The notes: generated from the sequence alone by a model not told the origin. A DNA stretch of 64,000 nt from Devosia nitrariae (GCF_030160115.1 NZ_BSNS01000023.1:52062-116061), one strand, 5' to 3'; positions 50,734-60,198 are shown, counted from the first letter of the stretch. Made by a program: numbers and translations.

Positions 50734-50874
50734 GTCATCCCAGCGAAAGCTGGGACCCAGCCCTGAACACCTCACCGCGCATGGGAAGATCAGTGGCTTG
50801 AGATAGTGCCTCATCTACACACCTTGCGGCCGGCGCGGCATCTCAAGATGGGTCCCAGCTTTCGCTGGGATGAC
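50734..50874 (-). repeat. GTCATCCC palindromic repeat, composite copy, upstream of the GIY-YIG gene
   Basis: Both palindromes are intact (TCCCAGCGAAAGCTGGGACC, GGTCCCAGCTTTCGCTGGGA) and the core is in reverse orientation. The GIY-YIG start at 50952 follows 77 bases after its right end. Confidence 0.85.
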
Positions 50875-50951
50875 ATCGAGGGCGGTGTGGCGCTGGTTCA
50901 GGAACCGAGGGCACTGGTGTAGCGGAGCAACACCCGTCCCTGTACCCGGCT

Positions 50952-51251
50952 ATGCAGCGCACCTACTACGCCTACATCATGGCGAGCCGCAGGAATGGTA
51001 CGCTCTATACCGGCGTCACCAACGACATCGTGCGTCGGACATGGGAGCACCGCGAGGGGCAGCTCAAGGGTTTCACCAAGGATCACGGCATCAAGCGCCT
51101 CGTCTGGTTCGAGGTGCACGCGAGTATCGACGCCGCCATCAGACGTGAAAAGCAGATCAAGGCCTGGCAGCGCGCCTGGAAAATCGAGCTGATCGAGCTG
51201 AACAATCCGGACTGGCGGGACTTGTGGTGGGATGTGACAGGGCAGAAATGA
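50952..51251 (+). CDS. GIY-YIG nuclease-family protein
   Basis: This 99-residue single-domain protein shows the GIY-YIG core: MQRTYYAYIMASRRNGTLYT with GVTNDIVRRTWEHREGQL and the Arg and Glu residues in ASIDAAIRREKQIKAWQRAW. Related small proteins (YhbQ-type) are possible DNA-damage or homing-like nucleases. It is flanked by palindromic repeats on both sides, and a 5' fragment of another copy is 220 bases downstream. The neighbourhood fits a small mobile unit. Confidence 0.85.
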   Translation: MQRTYYAYIMASRRNGTLYTGVTNDIVRRTWEHREGQLKGFTKDHGIKRLVWFEVHASIDAAIRREKQIKAWQRAWKIELIELNNPDWRDLWWDVTGQK

Positions 51252-51343
51252 CCCTGCCCGTCCAGCAATGCCCGTGTAGCGAAGCCGCGGGGTTGCCGGG
51301 CTGCGTGCGCGATTGAGGCACCACGCCGCCCCACCCACTGCGT

Positions 51344-51369
51344 GTCATCCCAGCTTTCGCTGGGATGAC
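51344..51369. repeat. GTCATCCC palindrome, single hairpin
   Basis: GTCATCCCAGCTTTCGCTGG-GATGAC forms a complete hairpin without the composite core. It precedes the GIY-YIG scrap at 51423 by 54 bases, mimicking the repeat-to-gene order at 50734-50952. Confidence 0.8.
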
Positions 51370-51422
51370 ATCCGGGGTAGTGGCAGGATAGAGCTGGAGC
51401 CGCACCATACCTACGCTCCACC

Positions 51423-51472
51423 ATGCACCGCACCTACTAGGTCTGCGTCATGGCCACCCGCAGGAACGGGAG
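51423..51472 (+). pseudogene. 5' remnant of a second GIY-YIG gene
   Basis: Fifty bases match the 5' end of the gene at 50952 (ATGCACCGCACCTACTA versus ATGCAGCGCACCTACTA, then CATGGCCACCCGCAGGAACG), but codon six is a stop (TAG). Homology ends there. The gene body is absent. Confidence 0.75.
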
Positions 51473-51478
51473 ACATTG

Positions 51479-51530
51479 CTTTCAACAGTTTGAAAGTAAA
51501 ACTTGCTTTCACGTAACAGTTATGCTTTCA
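51479..51530 (+). promoter_or_regulatory. Operator region of the operon at 51577 with CTTTCA/TGAAAG half-sites
   Basis: A palindrome CTTTCAACAGTTTGAAAG (51479-51496), a TGCTTTCA at 51504 and GTTATGCTTTCA at 51518. The same elements lie at 49901-49951, so the same repressor is likely to act here. Confidence 0.65.
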
Positions 51531-51576
51531 TCACCCCATCACCAATGCGCATTGCCCAGGGCTGGATGGGGACAAC

Positions 51577-51987
51577 ATGGCCAACGACGACGCGCTCTGG
51601 CGCGCACGCTCACGCATCTTCGCACTTGCCGACCGCACCAACACGCTGAGCGATCTCGAGGACGCAGCAACAAACCTCATCGAAGGCAGACCCGCCTTCT
51701 GGACAAACGCCCAATTCGGCAACCAGCCGGCCACCCTCTTCAAGGCCACCGTGAATCGCCTGGCTTCCATTAAAGCCGCCCAGGCCGAGCTTTCCGCCCA
51801 CTTCACCCGCAACCGCCGCAACGTCCTCTCGCCCGACTGGCTCGACACGCTCCTTCCCCTCAATCCGGCGGCGCTTGCCGATCTCCTTTCCGCCTACCGC
51901 CGCGCCGGCAGCTTCCGTACCGCCGAGGAGCTCCTGCGCCGCACCGAGCGCGCCGAAGGCCTCGACACCGTCGAGGTGGCGGCATGA
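51577..51987 (+). CDS. Phage-region hypothetical protein
   Basis: This 136-residue protein has MANDDALWRARSRIFALADR and a helical second half with DWLDTLLPLNPAALADLLSA and RAGSFRTAEELLRRTERAEG. No family recognised. It is the first gene of a two-gene operon, with the CTTTCA operators upstream and the stop overlapping the next start by four bases. Confidence 0.55.
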   Translation: MANDDALWRARSRIFALADRTNTLSDLEDAATNLIEGRPAFWTNAQFGNQPATLFKATVNRLASIKAAQAELSAHFTRNRRNVLSPDWLDTLLPLNPAALADLLSAYRRAGSFRTAEELLRRTERAEGLDTVEVAA

Positions 51988-52181
51988 GCGCGGTCGCAGT
52001 GGGAAGCTCCTCCGCCCTGCCCGAAGCCGGCCACCCGACATCCCCGCCCGCACCACAGCCTGTCGACGCCACCCAGGACGCCGTCGACCGTGCCCTCGAC
52101 AGCGCCCAGCGCCTCATCTCCGAACTGCGTTCGGCACGGTTCGCGGCCCTCGCCCGCCAGGCGAGGGATACCGGCGCGTGA
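51984..52181 (+). CDS. Phage-region hypothetical protein, 65 residues
   Basis: The ATGA overlap couples it to the gene at 51577. The product is Ala- and Pro-rich, with a helix VDRALDSAQRLISELRSARF. It has no hydrophobic segment. No family recognised. The operon ends here. Confidence 0.5.
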   Translation: MSAVAVGSSSALPEAGHPTSPPAPQPVDATQDAVDRALDSAQRLISELRSARFAALARQARDTGA

Positions 52182-52250
52182 CCACGCCCGGCTTTGCCAC
52201 CACGCATCCTGTAGTCACCGGACGCAGCGGCACGCTCCGCCCGGCTCACT

Positions 52251-52472
52251 TTACTCGGCGGCAGCCCCCATCGCGGCAACGATATCGGGATTTTCCGATT
52301 GCAGGCGTCCGCCCGCGCCGGCCAGTTCCAGCGGATATTCGTTGAAGAGGATGAGGATGTCGTCGGTGTTGGCAAAGCCTGCGAAGGCCTTGGCCATGGC
52401 CCCGTTCAGCGTCTCGACCAGCTCGCGCCGCGCATCGAGGTTCGGCAAGCGCGGTGCTTCGACAAAGCACAC
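52251..52472 (-). CDS. Tautomerase-like small protein
   Basis: The sequence VCFVEAPRLPNLDARRELVE, MAKAFAGFANTDDILILFNE and LQSENPDIVAAM matches 4-oxalocrotonate-tautomerase-type subunits, which need Pro at position 2. The Pro codon here follows CGG, not a start codon, so the catalytic Pro may not be exposed; GTG 52472 is the nearest start (MCFVEAP). It may be nonfunctional. A longer frame from 52577 exists. Confidence 0.5.
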   Translation of the reverse strand: MCFVEAPRLPNLDARRELVETLNGAMAKAFAGFANTDDILILFNEYPLELAGAGGRLQSENPDIVAAMGAAAE

Positions 52473-52627
52473 TGGCCGGATCGGCTCGGCCTCAATGCGA
52501 CCGGACGCAAACGCGCAGCTAGCGTCCGCCACGCCCCCCTGCGCTCTCCCGTTGCCGTTGTTCGCGCCAAGGCGCACAATGCGCCGAGGACAGCTTGTCC
52601 TTGAAGCCTTTGGAAGGAGGCAGAGCG

Positions 52628-53341
52628 ATGCATACGGGGGCGACGCGCGAAGGCGCGATGAAACCGACCGCCAGGCAACTGTTGCGGTGGAGCGGGCTGG
52701 CCGCTGTGGTGGCCGGCGTCATCTTTGCGGGCATCCAGCCGATCCATCCGCCCGATTTTCTGGCCTCGGTCACCACGCAGGCATGGGCCGTCATCATGCC
52801 CCTCAAGACCCTCATGTGCCTCCTGTTCCTCATCGGCATTGCCGGCCTCTATTTCCGGCAGCTGGGCAACGTCGGCTGGGTGGGCTTTCTCGGGTTCGTC
52901 TGCCTCACCCTCTCCTGGTGGCTGCAGACAGGCTTCGTCTTCGCCGAAGCCTTGATCGTTCCGGTCCTGGCGACGGCAGCGCCGCAGTTCATCGACAGCT
53001 TTCTCGGCATCGTCAACGGCGTCCCCGGCGAGATGGATATCGGCGCCCTTCCGGCCGTCTACGGCGTGGTCGGCATCCTCTATATGCTCGGCGGCCTGCT
53101 TCTCGGCATCGCGACGTTCCGCGCCGGCGTCCTGCCACGCGCACCCGCCGCCCTCCTGGCTGCCGCCTCGCTGCTGACGCCGCTCGCCGCGCTGCTTCCG
53201 CACGAGATCCAGCGCTATGCGGCGATTCCCGTCGGCCTTGCGCTCGCCTGGCTGGGGCTGGCGCTTTGGCTGGAACGGGATGCGCAGTCCGCAACCCCTG
53301 AACTGCACCTCCAGACTTCACCGCCGTCCATGCCTGGATAG
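52628..53341 (+). CDS. Multi-pass membrane protein of unknown function
   Basis: This 237-residue protein has six or seven hydrophobic segments (ARQLLRWSGLAAVVAGVIFA, VIMPLKTLMCLLFLIGIAGL, GFLGFVCLTLSWWLQTGFVF, LPAVYGVVGILYMLGGLLLG, and others). GGAGG lies seven bases before ATG 52628. The family is not recognised. The 53342-53767 gap after it shows no gene and no clear regulatory element for the betaine block. Confidence 0.65.
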   Translation: MHTGATREGAMKPTARQLLRWSGLAAVVAGVIFAGIQPIHPPDFLASVTTQAWAVIMPLKTLMCLLFLIGIAGLYFRQLGNVGWVGFLGFVCLTLSWWLQTGFVFAEALIVPVLATAAPQFIDSFLGIVNGVPGEMDIGALPAVYGVVGILYMLGGLLLGIATFRAGVLPRAPAALLAAASLLTPLAALLPHEIQRYAAIPVGLALAWLGLALWLERDAQSATPELHLQTSPPSMPG

Positions 53342-53767
53342 GAGCGCCCTTCACCTGCGTGACAACCGGTTTCACCGCCTCACACCGAAGATCCAGAGCA
53401 TCACCATCAGGCGGCAGGATCCAGTTCACGGATCAGGCTCCGCGGGCCGTTCGACCATCGCCCCGGACAAATTGTTTCGCAGATTGAATTAGATAAGTTG
53501 TCCACAGGGCCTTGAGGTGTGGGGGCCTCTTCCTGTACTAATCCTCATCGGGCAGCGTCTGAGACAGGGCGCCCAGCAAATCGAACGATGTGGTGGCAGC
53601 ATCATCCCGAGGCGGAAACGTCCCGGGCCGCGCCGTGGCCTTGCGCCGCACTCACCATCCAGCCACCGCCGACCTGAAATTGTGCGCCTGCATTCGCCGC
53701 AAGCCGAGCTCAAGCCGAGCCGGAGCGACCTAAATCCACGAGTACGACAAGCAAGAGAGGAGACTTC

Positions 53768-55456
<1,689 letters not shown>

Positions 55457-55459
55457 TCC

Positions 55460-55708
55460 ATGGAGCCGGGTGGCATTTTGCCACCCGGCTCTGTTGCCTT
55501 TGAGGATCACAAAGCACCCACGGAGCAATCCGCATGGGCGGGCCTCGTCCCGGACACCCAAAGACGTTTCGTTCGCGCTGTTCCCGCCGAAAACCGGCGG
55601 AGAATCGACAATCCCGCTCGCACTGCTCAGCTCGCGCCCGGTCACACCGGGATCGACCTGACCGAGCGCAACGCTGCGCAGGGCGAGATCGAACGCAAGA
55701 TCGCCTGA
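55460..55708 (+). CDS. Possible small ORF between the betaine synthase and metK
   Basis: An open frame of 82 codons ends in IDLTERNAAQGEIERKIA with GC-rich third positions. It begins at an ATG just before the hairpin at 55463, without a ribosome site. It may be a remnant or a short coding region. Low confidence. Confidence 0.25.
   Translation: MEPGGILPPGSVAFEDHKAPTEQSAWAGLVPDTQRRFVRAVPAENRRRIDNPARTAQLAPGHTGIDLTERNAAQGEIERKIA
55463..55491 (+). terminator. Hairpin after the betaine synthase gene
   Basis: GAGCCGGGTGGC pairs with GCCACCCGGCTC (12 perfect pairs) around ATTTT. There is no T-run, so it may be a partial terminator or a processing hairpin between the synthase and metK. It starts six bases after the stop codon. 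Confidence 0.7.
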
Positions 55709-55750
55709 TCGCGACCAACCCTTCCACCGCACAAGACAGAGGAAACGAAG

Positions 55751-56935
55751 ATGAGCAACGACACCTGGCTTTTCACCAGTGAATCCGTATCTGAAGGACA
55801 CCCCGACAAGGTCTGCGACAGGATCTCGGATGCTGTGCTGGACGCGTATCTCGCCGCCGATCCGGACTGCCGCGTGGCCTGCGAAACACTGGCCACCACC
55901 GACCACGTCACCATTGCCGGCGAAGTGCGCGGCCCCAACGAGTTGCGCCAGCACATCGAGGAGATCGCGCGCCGGGCGATCAGGGATATCGGCTACGAGC
56001 AGAAGGGCTTTTCCTGGAAGACCTGCGCCGTCAACAACCTGCTACACGAGCAGTCGTCGGACATCGCCATGGGGGTCGATGAAGGCGACAAGGGCGAGGA
56101 GGGCGCCGGCGATCAGGGCATCATGTTTGGCTATGCCTGCAACGAAACCGACGAACTGATGCCCGCTCCCATCCAGTTCTCGCACCGCATCCTGCGGCTG
56201 ATGGCCGAGGACCGCAAAGCCGGGAGCCAGCCGAATTTCGGCCCCGACGCGAAGAGCCAGGTGACCCTCGAATATCGCAATGGCAAGCCCGTCGGGGTCG
56301 ACACCGTCGTGGTCTCGACCCAGCACGCCGAAGGCCTCAGCCAGGATGACGTGCGCGAACTGGTCAAGCCCTACGTCGCTGCGGTCTTCCCCGAAGGCTG
56401 GACGGTGCCCGACGACCGGCTGATCGTGAACCCGACCGGCAAGTTCGTCATCGGCGGGCCGGATGGCGATGCCGGGCTCACCGGCCGCAAGATCATCGTC
56501 GACACCTATGGCGGCGCGGCCCCACATGGTGGCGGCGCCTTCTCGGGCAAGGATCCGACCAAGGTGGATCGTTCGGCGGCCTATGCCGCCCGCTATCTGG
56601 CCAAGAACGTCGTTGCCGCGGGCCTCGCCGACAAGTGCCAGATCCAGCTTGCCTATGCCATCGGCATGCCCGAGCCGGTCGCACTTTACGTCGAGACACT
56701 CGGCACCGGACGCGTGGACAATGCCAGGCTGTCGTTGGTCCTGCGCGAGATGGTGCGCCTGACCCCGCGCGGCATCCGCAAGCATCTGGACCTTCTCAAA
56801 CCCATTTACGCCCGCACCTCGGCCTACGGCCATTTCGGCCGCAAGCCGGACAGCGACGGCGGCTTTTCCTGGGAGAAGACGGATCTGGCAGACGAACTGG
56901 CCCGTGCCTTCGGCGCCACCCAGGCGGCCGAGTGA
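55751..56935 (+). CDS. metK: S-adenosylmethionine synthetase
   Basis: This 394-residue protein has the standard motifs: SEGHPDKVCDRISDAVLDAY, GAGDQGIMFGYACNET and GGGAFSGKDPTKVDRSAAYA (ATP/metal loop). It makes SAM from ATP and methionine. Its place after the betaine methyltransferase suggests dedicated SAM supply, and a second metK may exist elsewhere. GGAAACG precedes the ATG. It is followed by the 29-codon ORF. Confidence 0.95.
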   Translation: MSNDTWLFTSESVSEGHPDKVCDRISDAVLDAYLAADPDCRVACETLATTDHVTIAGEVRGPNELRQHIEEIARRAIRDIGYEQKGFSWKTCAVNNLLHEQSSDIAMGVDEGDKGEEGAGDQGIMFGYACNETDELMPAPIQFSHRILRLMAEDRKAGSQPNFGPDAKSQVTLEYRNGKPVGVDTVVVSTQHAEGLSQDDVRELVKPYVAAVFPEGWTVPDDRLIVNPTGKFVIGGPDGDAGLTGRKIIVDTYGGAAPHGGGAFSGKDPTKVDRSAAYAARYLAKNVVAAGLADKCQIQLAYAIGMPEPVALYVETLGTGRVDNARLSLVLREMVRLTPRGIRKHLDLLKPIYARTSAYGHFGRKPDSDGGFSWEKTDLADELARAFGATQAAE

Positions 56936-56967
56936 GCGAAACGCCCCAACCCGGAAGGCGAACAGAC

Positions 56968-57057
56968 ATGAACAGACCCGTGAAAACCGATCGCGTCGGC
57001 ATCACCGTCGAAGGCCCCTTCTCCGAGCACGTGCCCGTATCGGGGAGGTGCCCGTGA
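56968..57057 (+). CDS. 29-residue ORF coupled to the PfkB kinase
   Basis: GGAAGG lies about ten bases before ATG 56968. The product (MNRPVKTDRVGITVEGPFSE, then HVPVSGRCP) has no known family. The TGA overlaps the kinase GTG by GTGA, so it could couple translation of the kinase to metK. It may be a leader peptide or a relic. Confidence 0.4.
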   Translation: MNRPVKTDRVGITVEGPFSEHVPVSGRCP

Positions 57058-58046
57058 GCCGAACCAAACCGCATATCGTGGGCGTCGGTAACGCCCTGGT
57101 GGATGTCGTCGCCCCGGTCGATCCGGACGTGATCGGCCGGCATGGCCTGACACCAGGCGGCATGCACCTGGTCGATGCCGATGCGGCCCATGCGCTCTTT
57201 GCCGAGGTCGGACCGGGCTTCCGCCAGTCGGGCGGGTCGGTTGCCAACTCCATCGCGCACATGGCCGATAGCGGCCTGCGCGGCACCTATCTCGGAAAGA
57301 TCGCCGACGACGATCTCGGCCGCACATTCCGGCAGGAGATGGACGGCATGGGCATTGCCGCGCCGGTCGCGGAAGGGTCGGCGGACGAGATCGGCACCGG
57401 CCGCTGCGTCGTGCTGGTCACCGCCGACGGGGAGCGCACGATGAGCACCCATCTCGGCGCCGCCGTCACGCTGGCCCCATCCGACATCTGCGCCAACCAG
57501 TTCGAGGGCTGCGACATCCTCTTCGTCGAAGGCTATTTGTGGGATGCACCGCAAGGCCACGCGGTCATCGAAACGGCGACGCAATTCGCCCGGGCGACGG
57601 GCGCCCGCATCGCACTGACGCCCTCCGATCCCGCCTGCGTCGAGCGCAACCGCGACGGCATGCTGGCGTTCGTTGCCGACCATACCGACATCCTGATCGG
57701 CAACCATGTCGAGATCGGCGCGCTGGCCGGTGAGGACGACACCGCGACGGCCCTGAAATGGGCGCTCGGACACGTCGCCATCGCCGCCGTCACCGAGAGC
57801 GAGAAAGGCTCCCTCGTCTCCGATGGCAGCGAGCCGGTGCACGTCGAAGCGGTGCCGGTGACGAGGGTCGTCGATTCCACCGGGGCGGGTGACGCCTATG
57901 CCAGCGGTTTTCTCAGCGAACTCGCCCGCGGCCGCGATATCGCCGAGGCCGGCCTGATCGGCGCCAGGCTCGCCGCCGGTGTTCTGGGCCATTTCGGCGC
58001 CCGCGACGGCGCCGCCGCACGGGCCATCTCGCTGCCCGCGGCCTGA
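57054..58046 (+). CDS. PfkB-family kinase, probably adenosine kinase
   Basis: This 330-residue protein has GVGNALVDVVAPVDPDVIGR, GGSVANSIAHMADSGLRGTY (PfkB first signature) and VVDSTGAGDAYASGFLSELA with the DSTGAGD catalytic motif. Next to the SAM-using genes, adenosine from S-adenosylhomocysteine is the likely substrate, but sugar kinase is possible. GTG start with GGAGG five bases before it. No S-adenosylhomocysteinase gene is in the block. Confidence 0.8.
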   Translation: MSRTKPHIVGVGNALVDVVAPVDPDVIGRHGLTPGGMHLVDADAAHALFAEVGPGFRQSGGSVANSIAHMADSGLRGTYLGKIADDDLGRTFRQEMDGMGIAAPVAEGSADEIGTGRCVVLVTADGERTMSTHLGAAVTLAPSDICANQFEGCDILFVEGYLWDAPQGHAVIETATQFARATGARIALTPSDPACVERNRDGMLAFVADHTDILIGNHVEIGALAGEDDTATALKWALGHVAIAAVTESEKGSLVSDGSEPVHVEAVPVTRVVDSTGAGDAYASGFLSELARGRDIAEAGLIGARLAAGVLGHFGARDGAAARAISLPAA

Positions 58047-58054
58047 GCCGAAAG

Positions 58055-58082
58055 GGGCGGGGGCGATGCACGGCCCCCGCCC
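58055..58082 (+). terminator. Terminator hairpin of the betaine block
   Basis: GGGCGGGGGC pairs with GCCCCCGCCC (ten perfect pairs) around GATGCACG, nine bases after the kinase stop. The T-run is replaced by TGCCCTCC, so efficiency is uncertain. Confidence 0.7.
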
Positions 58083-58181
58083 TGCCCTCCAACGCCTCAC
58101 AAGCAGCCATCAAGCGACACTGCTAGCTGGACTCGGCGCGCCCCACGGGCTTTGCTCTTGGCATCAACCGCCGAGGCCACC

Positions 58182-58520
58182 ATGTCACGCCCTTCCCTTC
58201 CCTCTTTCGCGTGGCCCCTCGCGCGTCCGGCGGAATTTTCTGCAATAGACGTTCCCGCGCGCACGGTTCCGCTGCGCGACCGCGACCCCCGGCGCATCAA
58301 GCTGGTCATCGACGGGGGGATGGCCAGGATAGGCTACGCGATCCTCGGAAGCCTGCCGGACGGAGAATGGCGCATCGAAGGGCCCATGCGCGCCGAGGAC
58401 GGGCTCGCCCGGGCGCAGGTTTTGAGCTCGGTTGCCGGGCTTCCGATCATCCTCTCGCGCAGCAAGGGCGACTGTTCCTTCGGGCTCGACCGCGAGAGGG
58501 CGGCAGGTACCCATCTGTAA
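58182..58520 (+). CDS. Hypothetical protein, 112 residues
   Basis: GAGG lies six bases before ATG 58182. The product has RIKLVIDGGMARIGYAILGS and EDGLARAQVLSSVAGLPIIL, looking like a beta-rich domain, with one Cys. No signal sequence or membrane segment. No family recognised. It lies before a palindromic repeat. Confidence 0.5.
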   Translation: MSRPSLPSFAWPLARPAEFSAIDVPARTVPLRDRDPRRIKLVIDGGMARIGYAILGSLPDGEWRIEGPMRAEDGLARAQVLSSVAGLPIILSRSKGDCSFGLDRERAAGTHL

Positions 58521-58621
58521 CGCCGCGCAATTGCGCACCCCTTACGCACCTATCTGATGGAGTGGGTTTGGTGCCTCACTCCAGCCTCCGGCTCCTTCAC
58601 CGACGCCTCACCATCCCCGAC

Positions 58622-58755
58622 GTCATCCCAGCGAAGGCTGGGATCCAGCCTGAGATACCGCGCCAGCCGCAAGATGTGCGTGCAGGGCGAGATCGCGAGC
58701 GAACCGGTCTTCCCACGCGTGGCGTGGAGTCGGTTGGGGCCCCTGTGCGGGGTGA
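58622..58755 (+). repeat. GTCATCCC palindromic repeat, composite copy
   Basis: The left palindrome is GTCATCCCAGCGAAGGCTGG, followed by the core CCGCAAGATGTGCG; the right one is degraded (GGGGCCCCTGTGCGGGGTGA). It fills the gap to the secreted-protein gene at 58858. Confidence 0.75.
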
Positions 58756-58857
58756 CAGCCGGTGGCTGGGGTGAGTTAGGGCGCCTCATACCGGTCCTGA
58801 TGATCTGCCGGCACGGGGCCGGCCGGCAGGCGGCCCCGTGCCAGGTCGCATCGCGTT

Positions 58858-59160
58858 CTAGGACGGCTCGAAGCAGGTCTTGCCGCCCCAGCCCTGTTCG
58901 TCCGACATGTGGCCGTGCAGCACCTTGGCGCAGTAATCCTCGAAGATCGAGTCGCACGGCACATGACCGGGTCCGCAATGCTCGTCGGCGACCGGCTCCT
59001 GTCCGCTCGAGAGGCCAAGCCCCGGCTGCGGCGGGGGCGGGTTGGGTGTCACCGCACGGAACGTCTGCGCGGCCGCCGGCCCGGCAAAGAGCCCGATCGC
59101 CGCCGCGAGCGCCACGGCGCGGGTGAGGTTGGTGCGGGTGATCGTCGGGTAGTGGGTCAT
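58858..59160 (-). CDS. Secreted Cys-containing protein, 100 residues
   Basis: This 100-residue protein has a signal peptide (LTRAVALAAAIGLFAGPAAA) and a Pro-rich linker, then EHCGPGHVPCDSIFEDYCAK and KTCFEPS, four Cys that can form two disulphides. No family recognised. It is likely periplasmic. Confidence 0.6.
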   Translation of the reverse strand: MTHYPTITRTNLTRAVALAAAIGLFAGPAAAQTFRAVTPNPPPPQPGLGLSSGQEPVADEHCGPGHVPCDSIFEDYCAKVLHGHMSDEQGWGGKTCFEPS

Positions 59161-59329
59161 TTCTCTCTCCTTGTGGAACGCGGCCCCGTTGGCCGCGCCT
59201 GACCCTCGCCCCTTCGGCCTGAACCTGCCCTGACCCCGCCGTTCAGCCAGCCCCGACGCGCAAGACTGCCCGGTTCTGCAGCGGGAAGACCCGCCTCACA
59301 CCGGCTTTTCGCAACAAACGTTGCGGCAC

Positions 59330-60124
59330 CTAGCGTCTTTGCGTTTTGATGACCAGCGAAGGCATGTCGAACTCGACGGTTCCGTCTTCGACCACGAATG
59401 GTGCGAGTGCCGTCTCCGATGCATCGAGAAGCCGCTCGAACTGCTCGTCGGTCAGCACACCGCCAAGCGTCCACACGCAGGCACGTTCGGTGGACACGAG
59501 CGCGCCGATCGACGCGAACCGTACCTTTTCGTTGCGTTGCACGATCTCGGCGCCCTCGATCCCGGCCTCGCGGCAGATCGCACGCAGCCGTTCGGCATCG
59601 CCGAGGCTGAACGGGGCCCGGAAGGCGTCGCCGACCTGTTGGCCGAAGAGACGGTCGAGTAACAGCGCAAAGGCACTGTAGCCCGGCGAGTGCTCGACCG
59701 CATCGCATACGGCGACCGCCAGCCTGCCGCCAGGTCTAAGGACCCGCATCATCTCGCGCAGCGCCTCCGGCTTGTCCTCGAAGAACATGAAGCCGAACTG
59801 GCTGACGACGGCATCGAAGCTCTTGTCGGGCAGCGGCAAGGCCTCGGCCCTTCCTTCCAGCCACTCGATCTCGGCTGGCTTGCGGCGCGCCACGGCGAGC
59901 ATCTGCGGATTGGCATCCAGCCCGACGACCGAACCCGCCGGGCCAACGATCTTTGCAACCGCAAGCGCCAGCGCGCCGGTGCCACAGGCGACGTCCAGTA
60001 CGCGGTCGCCTTCCCGCACCCCCGCCTCCGCCGCGACGACCGGTCCCCAATGGGCAAAAAGCGCCGGCACGAATTGGGCATCGTAGACTTCCGCGGGGCT
60101 GTGCGTTTGTTCGAGCGTGTTCAT
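59330..60124 (-). CDS. Class I SAM-dependent methyltransferase
   Basis: This 264-residue protein has VLDVACGTGALALAVAKIVG (motif I), AGSVVGLDANPQMLAVARRK (acidic loop) and FDAVVSQFGFMFFEDKPEAL (motif IV). It is similar in layout to the enzyme at 28390. It diverges from the AraC gene at 60199 through a palindrome, so they are probably coregulated. Substrate unknown. Confidence 0.85.
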   Translation of the reverse strand: MNTLEQTHSPAEVYDAQFVPALFAHWGPVVAAEAGVREGDRVLDVACGTGALALAVAKIVGPAGSVVGLDANPQMLAVARRKPAEIEWLEGRAEALPLPDKSFDAVVSQFGFMFFEDKPEALREMMRVLRPGGRLAVAVCDAVEHSPGYSAFALLLDRLFGQQVGDAFRAPFSLGDAERLRAICREAGIEGAEIVQRNEKVRFASIGALVSTERACVWTLGGVLTDEQFERLLDASETALAPFVVEDGTVEFDMPSLVIKTQRR

Positions 60125-60153
60125 GGTCTTGCCTCCACCTGATCGTCAAAGCG

Positions 60154-60191
60154 GCATACCCGGTGGATATGCCTGAGCGCTCAGGGTATGC
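60154..60191. promoter_or_regulatory. Nested palindrome between methyltransferase and AraC genes
   Basis: A perfect 14-base palindrome CCTGAGCGCTCAGG (60172-60185) lies inside inverted arms GCATACCC (60154) and GGGTATGC (60184). It covers the upstream in-frame start of the AraC gene, so ATG 60199 is more likely to be used. It is probably an operator shared by both directions. Confidence 0.6.
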
Positions 60192-60198
60192 TTCGGCC

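Noticed and set aside
48243..52181. Complete prophage
   Set aside because: No integrase, terminase, capsid or tail genes and no clear attachment repeats are visible within the window.
55492..55750. SAM riboswitch before metK
   Set aside because: I looked for SAM-II or other SAM aptamer cores and found none that could be aligned by eye.
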